From the NCBI RefSeq assembly GCF_010365865.1, contig NZ_CP048020.1, positions 1,922,001 through 1,986,000 of the forward strand: a stretch of DNA of 64,000 bases, written 5' to 3'. Shown one piece after another: positions 18,462 to 28,947 of this stretch. The translations under genes were made by a program, and so were the position numbers. Every line of letters starts with the position of its first letter. Position 1 is the first letter of the stretch. Under the pieces are notes generated by a model that saw only the letters and a list, made by a program, of their open reading frames with translations, was not told where the DNA came from and made no database searches. This stretch comes from Treponema vincentii (GTDB taxonomy: Bacteria; Spirochaetota; Spirochaetia; Treponematales; Treponemataceae).

Positions 18462-18501
18462 TTCCCGCAGTGTAAGGCCTTAGAGAAGCCGCTTGCGGGA
18501 A
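18462..18501 (+). terminator. Possible terminator after abgT
   Basis: TTCCCGCA (18462-18469) pairs with TGCGGGAA (18494-18501), starting 17 bases after the abgT stop. The loop is long and the downstream T-tract is weak, so it may be only a partial terminator before the HD gene. Confidence 0.4.
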
Positions 18502-18529
18502 TGCAAAATTATTTTATCAGGAGAAAGCT

Positions 18530-19099
18530 ATGAACATTGATAGAGATACGGCAATAGGCTTACTCAATCGATATATTACGACCGAGCATATTATGGCGCA
18601 TTCGTTCGCTGTCGAAGCCGTTATGCGCGCCCTTGCAAAGCGACTTGATCCGGCGGATGAAGAACTGTGGGGAATTAGCGGGCTGCTCCACGATTTGGAT
18701 ATGGACGTTTCAAATTGGCAGGAACATCCGGAACGGCACGGTCCCGTTACGGTTGAGCTATTAAAGGAACACAATTTCGGCTGTGAAGAAATGTACAACG
18801 CTATTATCGCTCATAATCCCGATACGGGCGCCGTACCGAAAACACTGTTTGAAAAAGCGCTCTTTGCAGCCGACCCGATTACCGGCTTTATCACCGCCGT
18901 TACGCTTGTTTATCCCGATAAAAAAATTGCGAGCGTTAAGGTTAAATCCATCGTCAAGAAAATGAAAGCAACCGGATTTGCCGCCGGTGCCGATAGAGGC
19001 GCAATGATGTCAATAGAAAATATCGGGATACCGTTTCCGGAATTTGCAGAATTAGCGCTTACCGCTATGTGCGGTATCGCCGATCAACTCGGCCTTTAG
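18530..19099 (+). CDS. HD-domain phosphohydrolase family protein
   Basis: A 189-residue protein with the metal-binding HD-domain pattern: H24 in the MAHSFAVEAVMRAL helix, H54-D55 in SGLLHDLDMD, and a later histidine in AIIAHNPD. HD proteins hydrolyse phosphate esters of nucleotides or related compounds; this short single-domain form is often annotated only as an 'HD domain protein'. Ribosome binding site AGGAGAAAG. It follows abgT by 86 bases on the same strand; a shared role in folate or nucleotide metabolism is possible but not shown. Confidence 0.75.
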   Translation: MNIDRDTAIGLLNRYITTEHIMAHSFAVEAVMRALAKRLDPADEELWGISGLLHDLDMDVSNWQEHPERHGPVTVELLKEHNFGCEEMYNAIIAHNPDTGAVPKTLFEKALFAADPITGFITAVTLVYPDKKIASVKVKSIVKKMKATGFAAGADRGAMMSIENIGIPFPEFAELALTAMCGIADQLGL

Positions 19100-19210
19100 T
19101 GCGCGTTGACGTGTGAGCTTTGCCCGCCTGCGTTGAAGAGGCACTTTGACTTCTCGCGTTAACTCCTTTCAGTCTTGCGGGCTGTAAGCCTGTCTGATAT
19201 TATACAGCTT

Positions 19211-19852
19211 ATGGCTAAGTTTAAACGGCAATCGAAATCTTCTCGCATGGCGGAGATACAAGAAGCGGCAAAAAAGGTATTTTTAGAGAAAGGATTTCGC
19301 TATACGACAATGGAAGATGTTGTGAAAAACACAACGCTTTCCAAGGGCGGCGTATACCAATATTATAAAACGACAAAGGCAATCCTTTTCGATATTATGC
19401 AAAACGGAAACTATTTCCGGTATGAACGAACCGAAAAGATTGTGCAGGAATCGGCAGGTACCGAATCGGTTGCCGAGGTCATAACAGACGCTTGTATGGC
19501 TAAGCTTTTTGATGAAGTACCCGAAAAAAAACTCTACTTGATGTTTCTAGCGGAAATACCGTATGACCGCGATTATGAAGCGCTATATTTCCAATTGGAA
19601 AAACAAGCCTTTGAACTGTTTATAAAAACGTTACACTATCCGTCCCAACAAGAACAAAAAATTATGAATATCATTCAAGAGCAAGAGTACTTTTTGTTTA
19701 AAATTTTTCACGGCATGCTCGTTATGCATGAGCTATTCAGCGATAAGGATGTGTTTAATCAAAATAAAGAAAAAATCCGTACAATAATTCTGACTGCAAT
19801 ACAGAACTTCTTTAACCGGCACCAAGATTTGCTCAACCATATTAACCGATGA
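19211..19852 (+). CDS. TetR/AcrR-family transcriptional regulator
   Basis: A 213-residue one-component repressor. The N-terminal domain has the TetR helix-turn-helix: AEIQEAAKKVFLEKGFRYTT, then MEDVVKNTTLSKGGVYQYYKTT at about residues 35-56. The remaining helical domain would bind an effector. ATG 19211 is the first ATG of the frame; no obvious ribosome binding site precedes it, so the start is not secure. It is followed after 28 bases by the lactate permease on the same strand, making that gene its likely target. Confidence 0.85.
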   Translation: MAKFKRQSKSSRMAEIQEAAKKVFLEKGFRYTTMEDVVKNTTLSKGGVYQYYKTTKAILFDIMQNGNYFRYERTEKIVQESAGTESVAEVITDACMAKLFDEVPEKKLYLMFLAEIPYDRDYEALYFQLEKQAFELFIKTLHYPSQQEQKIMNIIQEQEYFLFKIFHGMLVMHELFSDKDVFNQNKEKIRTIILTAIQNFFNRHQDLLNHINR

Positions 19853-19880
19853 TGTGTTTACCCTGAAGGATGAATAATAC

Positions 19881-21460
19881 ATGATACTGATTAATTTCAT
19901 ACTTGCAATGCTGCCGATTGTCTGGCTTGTTATTTCTTTAAGCAAGCTCAAGATGAGCAGTTGTAAAGCCTGCGGTATTGCGTTGCTGATAACGGCGATT
20001 TTAGCAGGATTTTATTGGAAATTGCCTCCTCTACATATCTCGTCCGCTATGTTTGAAGGAGCAGCGTATGCGCTCTGGCCAATCTGTTTGATTATTGTTG
20101 CCGCTCTTTTTACATACAATTTAACGATAAAAACCGGCGCTATGGAAAAAATCAAAGAGATGTTGATCGGTATTTCCGATGATAAAAGAATTCTGATGCT
20201 GATTATCGGCTGGGGTTTCGGTAATTTTATGGAAGGCATGGCAGGGTTCGGTACTGCGGTTGCTATTCCCGCATCGATTCTTGCCGGAATAGGTCTTAAT
20301 CCCATCAACGCAGTAACGGCTTGTCTTGTTGCAAATACGACGCCGACTGCGTTCGGCTCGGCAGGAGTGCCGACAGCGACACTTGCTTCCATTACAGGGT
20401 TGGACTTGCAGCAGCTTGCCGCAAATGCCGCGCTCATACAGGCCGTTCATACGTTTCTTTCACCGTTCCTCGCGGTGGTGATCTGCGGAGGCGGCATAAA
20501 GGCATTAAAAGGCGTATGGCATATTACGTTGATCGCATCGCTGTCGTTCGTTGTGCCCTATCTCCTTTTTTGCGCAATTGTTAGGCCCCGAACTTCCAAC
20601 TATTGTCGGTTCAATTTGTTCGATGCTCTGTGTAATCCTTGCGGCAAACTTCGGTAAAAGGAAACGTAATGAGGCTCCCGATACCGTAAAGATCGAATCG
20701 GAGTATTCCGTAAAAAACTGTTGCGGCAGAGATAACAACACCGGTAGCGCATATCGGCTTTTCCGAAGGCCTTAAAGCATGGGCGCCGTTTATGCTCATC
20801 TTTGTATTGTTAATTCTTACCTCCAAGCTCTGTCCTCCGGTGCACAACGCCATTAAGGATTTCAAACATTCGTTTATGATTTATACGGGAGAAGGAGGCA
20901 AGCCGCTCACATTTAGCTGGATAAATACTCCGGGAGTGGTGATATTTATAGCGGCCATCTGCGGAGGGCTTATTCAAAAGGCTTCATTGTTCGAAATGGC
21001 CGACGTATTGGGCTTTACCCTAAAAAAATATTGGAGAACCTTTGTAACGATTTGTAGTGTTTTGGCAACTGCCAAGGTGATGATATACAGCGGAATGATT
21101 TCCGATATTGCCCGTTCGGCTGTTGTTGCAGCCAGTCCGGTATATCCGTTTGTTGCACCGTTAATCGGCGTGTTGGGAGCCTTTATAACGGGATCGGGTA
21201 CTTCTACCAATGTCCTTTTTGGAAATTTACAGATGGAGACTGCACATTCGCTTAATTTGAATCCATATTGGATTACCGCGGCCAATGCACTGGGTGGGGG
21301 AATCGGTAAAATGATATGCCCGCAGAATATTGCAATTGGAGCAGGTTCTATCGGCATTACCGGTTCCGACAACAAAATTCTTGCAGCGGTGTTTAAATAT
21401 TTTGTTGTGTATGCATTGCTTGCGAGCGTAATCTGTTTTGCCGGCTCGTTCCTGATGTGA
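19881..21460 (+). pseudogene. lctP: L-lactate permease, interrupted by two +1 frameshifts
   Basis: The three consecutive frames together form a LctP/LldP-type lactate permease: FMEGMAGFGTAVAIPASILA and LVANTTPTAFGSAGVPT in the first part, and FITGSGTSTNVLFGNLQ with ANALGGGIGKMICPQNIAI in the last. The frame shifts at a T6 run (20566-20571) and at an A6 run (20712-20717). Removing one base from each gives one uninterrupted 525-residue protein, close to the family length. Either this is a recent pseudogene or both extra bases are sequencing overcalls; the pattern seen in neighbouring genes favours overcalls. Expected role: lactate/proton symport, probably controlled by the adjacent TetR protein. 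Confidence 0.8.
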
Positions 21461-21478
21461 GCCGCTGCACATTTCCGT

Positions 21479-23097
21479 TCAGCGGTTCTCTTTGGTATAT
21501 AACGCAACTCCGGGCAACGGATCGGGCTGGGCAAATCGGATAAATTTAAACGGATGGATATTAACCGCATTGACATACCAGCCTTTGATATCGCTTAAAT
21601 CGATTACGTTGATTGCAGGAACGTGAGAAAGCGGAATAAGAACCGATGAATCGAGTAACAGCTGTTCCGCTTTTGCAAGATAGTCAAATCTCGCTTTGCG
21701 ATTTTGTTCTGCCGATGCTTTCTTGATAAAATTTTCATAATCTATATTGTGCCAGCCTGAATCATTTAAAGTTGAATCGGTGCGGAATAATTCTAAAAAC
21801 GCAAGCGGATCTGCAAAATCACCAATCCACGAAATGACAGCCAAATGATAGTTATCCGTCTTTAATCGGTCGTAGTATTCTTCAAAGGGTGTTGTCGTAA
21901 TCTCGGTTGAAATTCCTATTTTTTCCCATGCAGTTTTCAGCAATGCCGCTTGTTGGATGTAGAAGGCTGTTTCCGGTAAGAGAATTTTTACCGGTTGTGT
22001 TGTTTCCGACTGCGGGACTTTTTTTAACAATTTTTCAGCTTTTGCTATATCCTGTTTATCAACACCGGGTACGGTTGGATATCCCGTGAGGGGGAATACC
22101 AACGTCTTAGCAGGAATTAAATAATCTTTGCGCAATTCGGTATAGGGGAGTGCAGCGAGCAGCGCTTCTCTGAACGTTTGATTATTGCACGGCGTTGTGT
22201 TTGTTTTAAAATAGAAGAATTCAGTTGCAAACATCGGTGTAATGTGGATGGTATATGCCGCTGCTACTTTATTTAAATTGACGGATCCGCAAAGCCAATG
22301 AATAGAACCTTGATTAAAAGCTTCTGTCATTTTATCGGTATCTTCATCTAACAATATGCTGATTGCAGGGGAGTCGTACCGATTCGGAATCCCAATAAAC
22401 AGAGTTCTTTACAAGGCGGATTTTGTCGCCGGTAAAACTTTCTATTTTAAAAGGGCCGCTTGCGATCGGTTTAAAAGCGGCGGCAGAATTTGCAAAAAGA
22501 AGATTTACCTGCATATTTCGTTATTGCTTTAAGCTGTGAAGGATGTACTGCGGAAAATGCGTGATGACAAAGTATATTAGCCAGTTGTTCGGCGGGATAT
22601 ACGAGCGAAATTTTTAACGAAGTATCCGATTCCGCATACAAGCCGATATGCGATGTGTCCGTAGCCATTCCACTCCGGTATTCTTTTACACCTTTAACGC
22701 AATCTAAAAGTGACGCATACGGTAAATCAAGTTTTGGGTTTAACAAATTGATAAATGAATCACAGAATACTTGCGCGGTAATAGGGTCACCATTTTCAAA
22801 TGTGAGGTTATCCCGCAGTGTAAATGTCCATGTCAAACCGTCTGCACTGATTTTCCAATCCTTTGCTAATCCTGCCACCGGCTGCAACGTATAAGGATCG
22901 TATGTACACAACCCTTCGTACAATCCGGTAAGAATTTGCGCCTCATTTGCATTATACGCGGCATGGGGGTGTAAGTTCGGAATACCGGTAGTGACCGAAA
23001 CAACAAACTCGTTTTGAGGATAGGGTTCATTTTCTGCGCATGCAACAAAGGGAACTATACATAAAACAAGAAACAGTAATATATTTTTTTTATTCAT
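21479..23097 (-). pseudogene. Peptide ABC transporter substrate-binding lipoprotein (OppA-like), frameshifted
   Basis: Solute-binding protein family 5 (OppA/DppA). The N-terminus has a lipoprotein signal (LFLVLCIVPFVAC), then PNLHPHAAYNANEAQILTGL and ISADGLTWTFTLRDNLTFEN, typical of this family. Two +1 shifts break the frame: at a run of five (22494-22498) and at a run of four (22368-22371). Deleting one base at each restores NSVYWDSESVRLPAISILL across the join and a 538-residue protein, the normal length. No permease genes are adjacent. It overlaps the stop of the upstream hypothetical gene by 8 bases. Probably intact in the living strain (inference). Confidence 0.78.
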
Positions 23098-24499
23098 GAA
23101 TTAATCCAAGTTCTTTCATATTCAAATATTCTTCAACACTCGCATTGTATTCCGCTCTGCATTGATTTGCTTTTATCACCGCATTTCGAATTGTTGTTAA
23201 TTCTATTTTTATTCCCCTCATTTTTGATCGCAATATAACATCGGTAGATTTATAATAATCATCCAAGCCTCCGAGCGTTTTTAAATACCCATTGCATATA
23301 ACAATGTATTTGTTTAGCATTTCAAGCAATTGTTCATTGCTCATACCGGTTAAACGCTGCTGAAGGTCGGAAGTCCCCGATGAAAGGATTCTAAAAATAC
23401 GAATTGTTTTTGCTAAATTATCAGTAAAATCTTCCAGTACGATTATTTCTTTTTTTTGTAAGTTGCTAATAGGATCTTTAATCAGTATGGTGATTTCATG
23501 TTTTTTTTCTTCCATATTGAAAGCACGCCTCAGAGCTTCTAAGAACTTGGTAAAAATCGTCATACGTGATTTATATACTATTTCTTGATTAGCCATGAGT
23601 TTGGTGAGGCAGGTATCGAAATGATTGCCGGTAGTACCGAGGATGCGGAGCCCTGTTATAAGCACCGGCCGCATATTCTCCTGTTTATTAATTTTTACAT
23701 CTTCTTTTTGCGTTATATTCAAATGACGCAATACTTCCCGTTGCAGATGTGCCGAATCAGGGCCGTAATCTTCTTTAATAACTTCCATTACAAGATCATG
23801 ATAAAAAGGGAGTTTTTCATCATTTGTCGCGAGGGCTTTTTTAAGATTTTTTAATAATTTAATCGGGCTTGCGATATCCGCTTGTGTAACCGTTAAATCG
23901 GGCGGCATATTTTTTCTGACCGTTAGTTTATATTCTTCCCGGTGTAGACGGGCAAGCTGACGGAGTGTTTTATTGATGTCAGCATCAAGCTTTGCAAGGT
24001 GCCCGAGGGAATCTCTCAATAGCCCGCCGGTTAGCGTATCGGAGACGGAATGGAGCGATTTACATATTTCGGCTATTGCACGGGTATTCGCAAGTGTCGA
24101 ATTTTCATTAAGTGCCGACCACTGAAAAGTTTTATTCAATGCGAGCATGGATGCAATGCGCTGTGGTGTTAAGAACGAACAGTTAAACTGATAGGAGTTA
24201 GTTAAAAAATCAAGCATCGTTTGATACTGTGCTAATCGGGAACCGACGATGGCAGCTCGTTCACTATCAGCAAAAGCTTCGTTACTGGGGACTTTTATTT
24301 CGGTCATGCGGCTATCGTATTTATACGGATCGTCATAAACTAAGCCTTTTTTTAGTAAATTGCTGCGGAGAATTTTTACCACACTGCCGAGTGCTGCATA
24401 ATTCTGCTGTAACTGCGGAAGTAAATGCCTATTAAATTCTTCCCGTTGTATGGCTATGTGGTGTTCTAACTCTTCAGAAAAATTTTTCGTAGATTCCAT
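23090..24499 (-). CDS. Conserved hypothetical protein, helical
   Basis: A 469-residue soluble protein, strongly helical and charged, without a signal peptide, membrane segments or a motif I recognise. Features are an N-terminal helix rich in Glu/Gln (residues 5-45), a central region with many Lys/Leu heptads, and a C-terminal helix. The start MESTKNFSEELEHH has no strong ribosome binding site. Its stop overlaps the start of the OppA-like gene, so the two are probably cotranscribed. The function is unknown; a structural or regulatory coiled-coil role is only a guess. Confidence 0.6.
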   Translation of the reverse strand: MESTKNFSEELEHHIAIQREEFNRHLLPQLQQNYAALGSVVKILRSNLLKKGLVYDDPYKYDSRMTEIKVPSNEAFADSERAAIVGSRLAQYQTMLDFLTNSYQFNCSFLTPQRIASMLALNKTFQWSALNENSTLANTRAIAEICKSLHSVSDTLTGGLLRDSLGHLAKLDADINKTLRQLARLHREEYKLTVRKNMPPDLTVTQADIASPIKLLKNLKKALATNDEKLPFYHDLVMEVIKEDYGPDSAHLQREVLRHLNITQKEDVKINKQENMRPVLITGLRILGTTGNHFDTCLTKLMANQEIVYKSRMTIFTKFLEALRRAFNMEEKKHEITILIKDPISNLQKKEIIVLEDFTDNLAKTIRIFRILSSGTSDLQQRLTGMSNEQLLEMLNKYIVICNGYLKTLGGLDDYYKSTDVILRSKMRGIKIELTTIRNAVIKANQCRAEYNASVEEYLNMKELGLIHE

Positions 24500-24584
24500 A
24501 TCATCATCATCGGCACTTTAAAAAAATTTTTTATACGATTTGCGGAATAACTGCCTTAAAAGCAAAGCGCGGGGCAGAAGCGAT

Positions 24585-24629
24585 GGGGATGAGGATGCCT
24601 CAAAAGTTAGTTACTTTTTTGCCATCCCC
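24585..24629. repeat. Hairpin repeat with conserved loop (copy 1)
   Basis: GGGGATG (24585-24591) pairs with CATCCCC (24623-24629). The loop contains CAAAAGTTAGTTACTTT. A second copy at 38438-38476 has the arms extended to GGGGATGT/ACATCCCC and the loop CAAAAGTTGGTTACTTT. It lies at the 3' end of the sugar transporter operon and may terminate it. Confidence 0.6.
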
Positions 24630-24637
24630 ACAATCTT

Positions 24638-25492
24638 CTATTTTATCGCGCCGGCGGTCATTCCCTTAATGAAATACTTACTCATAAATAAATAGAGAAT
24701 CATCATCGGAAGGATGGCTACGGTTAATCCGGTAAACAAAAGCGTCCAATTGGTGCTGTGCTGCCCGAAAAAGGTGCTGAGACCAACCGGCAGGGTTTTT
24801 AGATTCCTGCTGTGCAAAAAGACAAGCGGGAAAAAGAAGTCGTTCCAGATAGGCACCGCGTTGTAAATGGTTACCAACGCAATTCCGGGTGCAATGACCG
24901 GCATCATAATCTTACTGTAAATGGTAAAGTCATGGCAGCCGTCTATCCGCGCCGCATATTCGAGATCTGCAGGAATAGCTTTAAAGAATCCCGAAAGAAT
25001 AAATATGGTTGAAGGAATCCCCATTGCGGTAAAAATTAAAATAACCGACAAAAAGTTATCCATAAGCCCGAGTTTTCTGATAATCATAAACAGCGGGATG
25101 ATGGCAGCTTTGAGCGGTAGCATGATACCGCTTAAAAAGACCATATACAGCAGCGTATTTCCTTTGAACACGTATCGGCTAATAGCGTATGATGCCATCG
25201 AGCCGAACAGCAGCACTAAAACCATAGAGAAGGCGGTTACGATGACGCTGTTGATAAAAAACGTGCTGAATCCCATATCGACCCAAACCCGCTTATATGA
25301 CGAAAAATCCGGGTTGGTCGGCAGAGCGAACGGGTGCTGGAGAATTTCGCGTGTCGGTTTTAATGACGACATAACCATATTAAAAAGCGGATATGCGATC
25401 AAGATAACATAGATAATCATCAGTGTTAAAATACCGGCGATTGCAAGGCGTTTTACAGGGGATTCTGTATTCATGCGTAGATTCATGTTCAT
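24638..25492 (-). CDS. Sugar ABC transporter permease (MalG type)
   Basis: A 284-residue inner-membrane permease of the carbohydrate-uptake type-1 family. The cytoplasmic coupling motif EYAARIDGCHDFTIYSKIMM followed by PVIAPGIA matches the EAA loop. Six membrane helices are apparent. ATG 25492 overlaps the stop of the MalF-type gene (ATGA) and has AAAGGAG 8 bases upstream; the longer frame from 25543 would overlap its neighbour by 55 bases. It forms the transmembrane channel with the MalF-type protein. No ATPase gene is present, as is common where a shared MsmK-like ATPase serves several importers. Confidence 0.88.
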   Translation of the reverse strand: MNMNLRMNTESPVKRLAIAGILTLMIIYVILIAYPLFNMVMSSLKPTREILQHPFALPTNPDFSSYKRVWVDMGFSTFFINSVIVTAFSMVLVLLFGSMASYAISRYVFKGNTLLYMVFLSGIMLPLKAAIIPLFMIIRKLGLMDNFLSVILIFTAMGIPSTIFILSGFFKAIPADLEYAARIDGCHDFTIYSKIMMPVIAPGIALVTIYNAVPIWNDFFFPLVFLHSRNLKTLPVGLSTFFGQHSTNWTLLFTGLTVAILPMMILYLFMSKYFIKGMTAGAIK

Positions 25493-26403
25493 ACTTGTGT
25501 CTCCTTTGCCTTTCCGATTGCGACGGATACGAGCGAAATACAAAAGGTCATAATATAGATGATAACGGCGATGGTACTGCCAATGCCGATTTCGGGATTA
25601 CCCGTATCCACCGAACCGAAGGCGGTGCGGTAAAAAAGCGTGCCGATGGTGTCGGTGCTATAGTTCAGTCCGCCGCCGAGGTCGGTCATGGTGTATATCT
25701 GTTCAAAAACATTTAAACTGCCGATGACGGTTAATACCGTGATAACCGTTACGGACGGAATAATGAGCGGAAATATGATTTTCCAAAATAAGCCCATCTC
25801 GCTTACGCCGTCTATGTACGCGGCTTCGATACAGCTCTGATCGATTGAGTCGATGGCTGCAAGGAATACAAGTGAAGGGAAGCCCACCCAGCGCCAAATA
25901 TTGGTTGCGATGATGGCAAAGGTTGCGGTGTTTTCGTCGCCGAGCCACGCCCGCCGGAAGGAGGAGAGGTCGAGGAGATTCAAAAAACTATTGACCAGCC
26001 CATCGCTCTTTAAATACATACCCCATAAAAATCCGACCGCAACAATTGAAAAAAGCACCGGTATAAAAAATATCCGCTTAAAGGCCCCGTGTCCTGCGAT
26101 TTTTCTACTTAAAACATACCCGAAAAGCAGTCCGAGGCTATTTTGAATGAGCATTGTGCAGCAAAACCAGATGCCATTGTGCTTTAATGCATTAAAAAAA
26201 CGTTCGTTATACGGAAAGGTAAAAAACAACTTTTTAAAATTACCCAATCCGGTAAATGTGCCGCGGAGAAGTTGGTTCCAGTTGAATAAGCTGTTGAACA
26301 GACTCATAAAAAGCGGCAACAAAATAAACACGCTGACAATCAGCAGCGCCGGCGTTACGAAAAACGCAATCCATAAAAATTTACTTGTTTTTGATGTTAT
26401 CAT
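25489..26403 (-). CDS. Sugar ABC transporter permease (MalF type)
   Basis: A 304-residue permease: N-terminal helix LWIAFFVTPALLIVSVFIL, six membrane segments, and the EAA loop EAAYIDGVSEMGLFWKIIFP near residue 200. Together with the overlapping MalG-type gene it forms the membrane part of a sugar importer. The matching binding protein is encoded upstream but is separated by about 410 bases of hairpin repeats. The start at 26403 has no strong ribosome binding site. Confidence 0.88.
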   Translation of the reverse strand: MITSKTSKFLWIAFFVTPALLIVSVFILLPLFMSLFNSLFNWNQLLRGTFTGLGNFKKLFFTFPYNERFFNALKHNGIWFCCTMLIQNSLGLLFGYVLSRKIAGHGAFKRIFFIPVLFSIVAVGFLWGMYLKSDGLVNSFLNLLDLSSFRRAWLGDENTATFAIIATNIWRWVGFPSLVFLAAIDSIDQSCIEAAYIDGVSEMGLFWKIIFPLIIPSVTVITVLTVIGSLNVFEQIYTMTDLGGGLNYSTDTIGTLFYRTAFGSVDTGNPEIGIGSTIAVIIYIMTFCISLVSVAIGKAKETQV

Positions 26404-26429
26404 ACTTTCATATTATCCATGGCGCCTGC

Positions 26430-26780
26430 CTTCCTTTTGTGCGAAATTTTAAGGAAATAAAATTTCGCACATTTTTCCAGCAGACGGGTGAACGCATCAG
26501 GCAAATAGATCAAATTCCGCAAAATAATTGGGGCTGTGAGACCATTTGAACCATCTTCAACTGTTGTACATCCGTGTACAACAGTTGAAGGCGAGTTTTG
26601 TGCGTGCACAAAACATCGCTGCTGTGTGGAACCACTGCCATCCTTGGCAGTTCTGGTTGAGCAGCCTCAATGATTTCTGCGGGTAACACGAATATTGTAC
26701 TTCCTTGTACAATGTTCGTGTCAAGTTTTTCTAATGAAAAACTCGTTGCTGATTAGCATCACCGCCATCCGTGGCGGATA
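26430..26780. repeat. Modular hairpin array inside the sugar ABC operon
   Basis: About 410 bases (26404-26814) separate the binding-protein gene from the permeases. Hairpins include GTGCGAAATTTT/AAAATTTCGCAC (about 26438-26473), CTTCAACTGTTGTAC/GTACAACAGTTGAAG (26553-26591) around the loop ATCCGT, TTTTGTGC/GCACAAAA (about 26595-26612) and ACTGCC/GGCAGT around ATCCTT (about 26636-26652). The unit GGCGAGTTT...AAACATCGCT...GGAACCA matches 6172-6212 with other stems. About 60 bases recur inverted at 34733-34790. No gene is seen. Confidence 0.75.
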
Positions 26781-26814
26781 TAAAAAAGTGCCTGATGTGT
26801 TCGCCCGGGAGCCC

Positions 26815-28081
26815 CTATTTTTGAAAAGGTTTATAATAGGTAGCGATACCTGTTTGTACGTTCTTACATGCTTGTTCGGCCGTTAAAGAACCTGCTAAGT
26901 AGCCCTGCCCTGCTGCCTGCCACAAAGCGGAACCGGTCGGCTGTTCATAGCGGAATGGTACAAGGAAAATATAGCTGGTGCTGTTTTTCATCATCGTGAT
27001 GACTTTTCCGACAAACGGATCAAGCGAGGTGTCTACCCCGGGTGTAGAACTGATCATTTTCAGATCGGAAATCAGCATATTGCCGACTTCCGGTGAACCG
27101 AGGAACTGTAAGAAGGTGAGCGCCGCTTCTTTATGTGCTGTTTTTGCATTGACTGCCCAATTCATATCTGCATAGAAGGTAACGTACTGTTCTCCTGCCG
27201 TTGTGCCCGGTACCGGGAATGCATCGAATTGGAGGGAAGGGTTGTTTGCTTTAAAGGTTCCTGCTTCATACGAACCGCCGATCATGTGTGCGGCCGTTTC
27301 GTTCATAAAAGAACCCTGAATGTCGGTATAGCCGACACCGGTAAACAGTTCCGGCATATAGGGGGCGCAATGCGCCGATTTTTTTAACCGCATCGATAAA
27401 GCGTGGATCTTCGAACGTAGTTTTGCCGGCGACGACTGCATCAAAAAAGTCATTAGCTCCATAGAAGTTGGGGCCGACGCCGCCTAAAAGGGTTTCTACC
27501 GTCCATCCGTCCTTTGAACCGTTTGCAAGCGGTATAATACCATTCTTCTTACAGACTTCAAGATTTGACAGGAATTCATCCCATGTCGCCGGAACCTTTA
27601 AACCGAGCTTTTTTGTAGATATCTTTGTTGTAGTAACAGAAGATCGCTTGGCTTAACGCAGGCAGACCGTATATTTTACCGTCTTTAATACTTCGTGCAC
27701 CCTGTTTAGCCGGTTCCGAATAATCTTTTTAAATTGGGAATAAGGTCATCGAGCGCGAGGAGATACTCGCTGTCTGCAAGCGTCTGTAAACCGCCGTAGG
27801 CTCTGCCCATAAAGACATCCGGTCCTCCACCGCCTTGCAGTGATGCGCTTACGATCGTATTATACTCGGTGTTTTTTAATGGCGGTTTGCTTTACGCTGA
27901 TGTTCGGATGCTTTTCTTCAAAGGCTTTAATAACCTTCTCGTAGAATTCTACATCCTCGGTACGCCATGTCCAAAATTCCAGCATAACTTTTTCGCTGGA
28001 ATTGTTGCTGTTTTCATTTGAACATGCAAACAACATCAAGAGAAAACATGCTGCCAATGCTGCAATGATTTTATTTTTCAT
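26815..28081 (-). pseudogene. Sugar ABC transporter substrate-binding lipoprotein, four +1 frameshifts
   Basis: Extracellular solute-binding protein family 1. The N-terminus MKNKIIAALAACFLLMLFAC is a lipoprotein signal; ATG 28081 has AGGAGG 6 bases upstream. The frame is broken in runs at 27872-27877 (six), 27726-27730 (five), 27610-27615 (six) and 27361-27365 (five). Removing one base from each restores a continuous 420-residue protein containing GGGGPDVFMGRAYGGLQTLA, GKIYGLPALSQAIFCYYNKD and KVPATWDEFLSNLEVC, all typical of the family. Four independent +1 errors in one gene, all in homopolymers, look like base-calling errors rather than decay. Confidence 0.8.
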
Positions 28082-28122
28082 CACTTGCCTCCTAACTGTT
28101 GAAAATTCCTATTTTAACCGAT

Positions 28123-28908
28123 TTAAAAAAATCGGTTAATAATCTTTTTAATGCCGCGATCCCACAGCGGCCATTCATGCCCGCCGGGACTTTCTTCATA
28201 GTAATGCTCGATACCCTGTTCCTGTAAAAAACGATGAAAGTCCCGATTGATGCCGATGAAACCGTCCGAAGTACCGCATTCAAGGGAGATCTGCGGATAA
28301 GCCTTTCCCTGCATGAACTTTTTCATTTTGAGTACCGCATTTTTATATTCGCTTTCCATGTTCTCTATACTGCCGAATATACCCTTCGCCCATTCAGGGG
28401 TAAAGACGGGATGTTCAGGCGAAAGCTGCTCCCTCGTTAAAAAAGCGGAGGAAATACCTGCGGCGGCTCCGAAGTTCTGCGGATATAAACAGGCTGCCCG
28501 TATTGCTCCGGCGCCTCCCATCGAAAGCCCTGCGATAACGGTGTCCTTCCGCTCCGTTGAAAGGTGAAACAACCTCCGTGTCAGCCGTATCAGCTCGTCC
28601 CCGACAAAGGTACCGTACTGCTGCCCGGGAAGTTTACCGTCAATATAAAACGCATTTTCCGCCGCCGGCATGATGACGGCAATATGCTTTTCCGTTGCGT
28701 AGCGACGTATGTTTGTAAGCGTGAGCCAGTCCGTATGGCAGCCGTACAATCCGTGCAGCAGATAGAGCGTTTTGAGCGGCTTGGTTTCCTGCACCTGCGG
28801 TCTTTGCCCGGAAGCATCGGGCGCGCTTTCTTCCGCCGGAATAATTGCGCACAGTGAAACCGGACGCATAAATGATTGTGCCAAAACTTCGGTATAAACA
28901 AGAGCCAT
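28123..28908 (-). CDS. Alpha/beta-hydrolase esterase (esterase D / EstA type)
   Basis: A 261-residue cytoplasmic serine hydrolase. The nucleophile elbow GLSMGG is near residue 130, an oxyanion-side LLHGLYG motif is near residue 52, and the C-terminal SPGGHEWPLWDRGIKKII carries the catalytic histidine. Length and motifs match the putative esterase family that includes S-formylglutathione hydrolase and EstA tributyrin esterase. It begins the minus-strand operon with the sugar-binding protein and permeases, so it could deacetylate an imported sugar (inference). Start codon is not backed by a clear ribosome binding site. Confidence 0.82.
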   Translation of the reverse strand: MALVYTEVLAQSFMRPVSLCAIIPAEESAPDASGQRPQVQETKPLKTLYLLHGLYGCHTDWLTLTNIRRYATEKHIAVIMPAAENAFYIDGKLPGQQYGTFVGDELIRLTRRLFHLSTERKDTVIAGLSMGGAGAIRAACLYPQNFGAAAGISSAFLTREQLSPEHPVFTPEWAKGIFGSIENMESEYKNAVLKMKKFMQGKAYPQISLECGTSDGFIGINRDFHRFLQEQGIEHYYEESPGGHEWPLWDRGIKKIINRFF

Positions 28909-28947
28909 CTTACTTTTTCTTATCCTAAAACCGCTTTTCGATGAACT

